This document shows, one piece after another, positions 62,285 through 64,000 of a stretch of DNA of 64,000 nucleotides. Position 1 is the first letter of the stretch. Every line of letters begins with the position of its first letter. The notes under the pieces are model-generated. The model saw only the letters and a program-made list of their open reading frames with translations. It had not been told where the DNA came from and did not search any database. The DNA comes from Physella acuta (taxonomy: Eukaryota > Mollusca > Gastropoda > Physidae), in the NCBI RefSeq assembly GCF_028476545.1, contig NW_026732295.1, positions 1-64,000 of the forward strand, written 5' to 3'. The position numbers were made by a program, and so were the translations under genes.

Positions 62285-63655
62285 GGGCGAGTGCCCAGGT
62301 AAGCTTCGGTGGGCCAAGGTCTGGATAGGTGGGCCTTAATGGGCCCAGATAGGCCAAAGTAAGGCTAGGTGGGCCTTAGTGGGCCCAGATAGGCCAAAGT
62401 AAGGCTAGGTGGGTCTTAGTGGGCCCAGATAGGCCAAAGTAAGGCTAGGTGGGCCTTAGTGGGCCCAGATAGGCCAAAGTAAGGCTAGTTGGGCCTTAGT
62501 GGGCCCAGATAGGCCAAAGTAAGGCTAGGTGGGCCTTAGTGGGCCCAGATAGGCCAAAGTAAGGCTAGGTGGGCCTTAGTGGGCCCAGATAGGCCAAAGT
62601 AAGGCTAGGTGGGCCTTAGTGGGCCCAGATAGGCCAAAGTAAGGCTAGGTGGGCCTTAGTGGGCCCAGATAGGCCAAAGTAAGGCTAGGTGGGCCTTCTT
62701 GGGCCCAGATAGGCCAAAGCAAGGCTAGGTGGGTCTTAGTGGGCCCAGATAGGCCAAAGTAAGGCTATGTGGGCCTTAGTGGGCCCAGATAGGCCAAAGT
62801 AAGGCTAGGTGGGCCTTAGTGGGTCCAGATAGGCCAAAGTAAGGCTAGGTGGGCCTTAGTGGGTCCAGATAGGCCAAAGTAAGGCTAGGTGGGCCTTAGT
62901 GGGTCCAGATAGGCCAAAGTAAGGCTAGGTGGGCCTTAGTGGGTCCAGATAGGCCAAAGTAAGGCTAGGTGGGCCTTAGTGGGCCCAGATAGGCCAAAGT
63001 AAGGCTAGGTGGGCCTTAGTGGGCCCAGATAGGCCAAAGTAAGGCTAGGTGGGCCTTAGTGGGCCCAGATAGGCCAAAGTAAGGCTAGGTGGGCCTTAGT
63101 GGGTCCAGATAGGCCAAAGTAAGGCTAGGTGGGCCTTAGTGGGTCCAGATAGGCCAAAGTAAGACTAGGTGGGCCTTAGTGGGCCCAGATAGGCCAAAGT
63201 AAGACTAGGTGGGCCTTAGTGGGCCCAGATAGGCCAAAGTAAGACTAGGTGGGCCTTAGTGGGTCCAGATAGGCCAAAGTAAGGCTAGGTGGGCCTTAGT
63301 GGGTCCAGATAGGCCAAGTAAGGCTAGGTGGGCCTTAGTGGGTCCAGATAGGCCAAAGTAAGACTAGGTAGGCCTTAGTGGGTCCAGATAGGCCAAAGTA
63401 AGGCTAGGTGGGCCTTAGTGGGTCCAGATAGGCCAAAGTAAGACTAGGTGGGCCTTAGTGGGCCCAGATAGGCCAAAGTAAGGCTAGGTGGGCCTTCGTG
63501 GGCCCAGATAGGCCTAAGTAAGACTAGGTGGGCCTTAGTGGGCCCAGATAGGCCAACGTAAGGCTAGGTGGGCCTTCGTGGGCCCAGATAGGCCAAAGTA
63601 AGGCTAGGTGGGCCTTAGTGGGCCCAGATAGGCCAAAGTAAGGCTAGGTGGGTTT
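62285..63655. repeat. 40-bp array, about 34 copies
   Basis: Unit GGGCCTTAGTGGGCCCAGAT + AGGCCAAAGTAAGGCTAGGT. Blocks of units share GGGTCCAGAT or AAGACTAGGT variants, so amplification was by multi-unit steps. Confidence 0.97.
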
Positions 63656-63900
63656 CAGAATGAATAGGTAAGGCTAGGCTGGCCTTGGTGGCCAACGATG
63701 GCCAATAGAGGCCAGGTGGGCCTTAGCATAGATATAGGTGGGCTCGTACTAAGGTTGGCTTTGGCGCAGGTAGGCCATTGTGGGCCCAGCTAGACAAGGT
63801 AGTCCTAGGAAAGGCTTGGTCACTGGACCCAGGTAGGCCAAGATAAGGCTAAGTGGGGTGAGATAGGCCAGGTATGCGTAGGTAGGCTCAGGTGGGCTCA
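63656..63900. repeat. Decayed continuation of the 40-bp array
   Basis: AGGCTAGGCTGGCCTTGGTG, GTGGGCCTTAGCATAG and similar fragments fade out toward 63900. The last 100 bp show nothing recognisable. Confidence 0.7.
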
Positions 63901-64000
63901 GTCCAGTAACGGGTAAGTCACGGTCCAATGCACCAGTACAAGGGTCAGACCTCCAGTTCTACACGCTGACCAGCGGTCCGGGGTTTGCTGCTAACATTTG

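Overview
The window is 64 kb of intron-rich, AT-rich, repeat-laden animal DNA. The two proteins, the tRNA-derived SINEs, the DNA-transposon relics and the dense minisatellites suggest an invertebrate, possibly a gastropod mollusc; the species assignment is inference and weak.

Two protein genes are well supported. On the + strand, 8190-32272 holds a complete glycogen debranching enzyme gene (AGL) whose 29 coding exons I could place by splice sites, phase and alignment to the remembered human protein. The exons sum to 4641 nt, or 1546 residues, with no frame break. It combines a GH13-like 4-alpha-glucanotransferase half and a GH133 amylo-1,6-glucosidase half, so it clears limit-dextrin branch points in cytosolic glycogen breakdown. 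On the - strand, 38710-35732 is a single-exon 992-residue XK-related (XKR) membrane protein: about nine hydrophobic segments in the first 335 residues, then an unusually long, low-complexity cytoplasmic tail. The two genes converge, with about 2.2 kb between their likely poly(A) signals. No functional link between them is implied.

Layout: 1-8 kb is upstream DNA built of transposon relics (a 2.7 kb hAT-like element with a perfect 8-bp target duplication, two shorter inverted-repeat elements, tRNA-like SINEs, a probable solo LTR). 8-32 kb is AGL. 32-35 kb is intergenic. 35.7-38.7 kb is XKR. 39-64 kb has no convincing full gene and is mostly tandem repeats: a 42-bp unit about 53 times, a 34-bp unit about 28 times, a 40-bp unit about 34 times and many smaller arrays, plus a LINE fragment, a dispersed C-rich element and a 0.95 kb segmental duplication. 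One short coding-like stretch lies at 50474-50716 on the - strand.

The most unusual signal is inside AGL. Many introns carry tandem arrays that start exactly at, or span, a splice junction, so that the exon edge and its splice site are copied several to many times. At intron 26 seven perfect 51-bp copies of the exon 27 acceptor and exon start lie upstream of the real one, all open in the AGL frame. I know of no named system of this kind; whether the decoy sites are used is untested.
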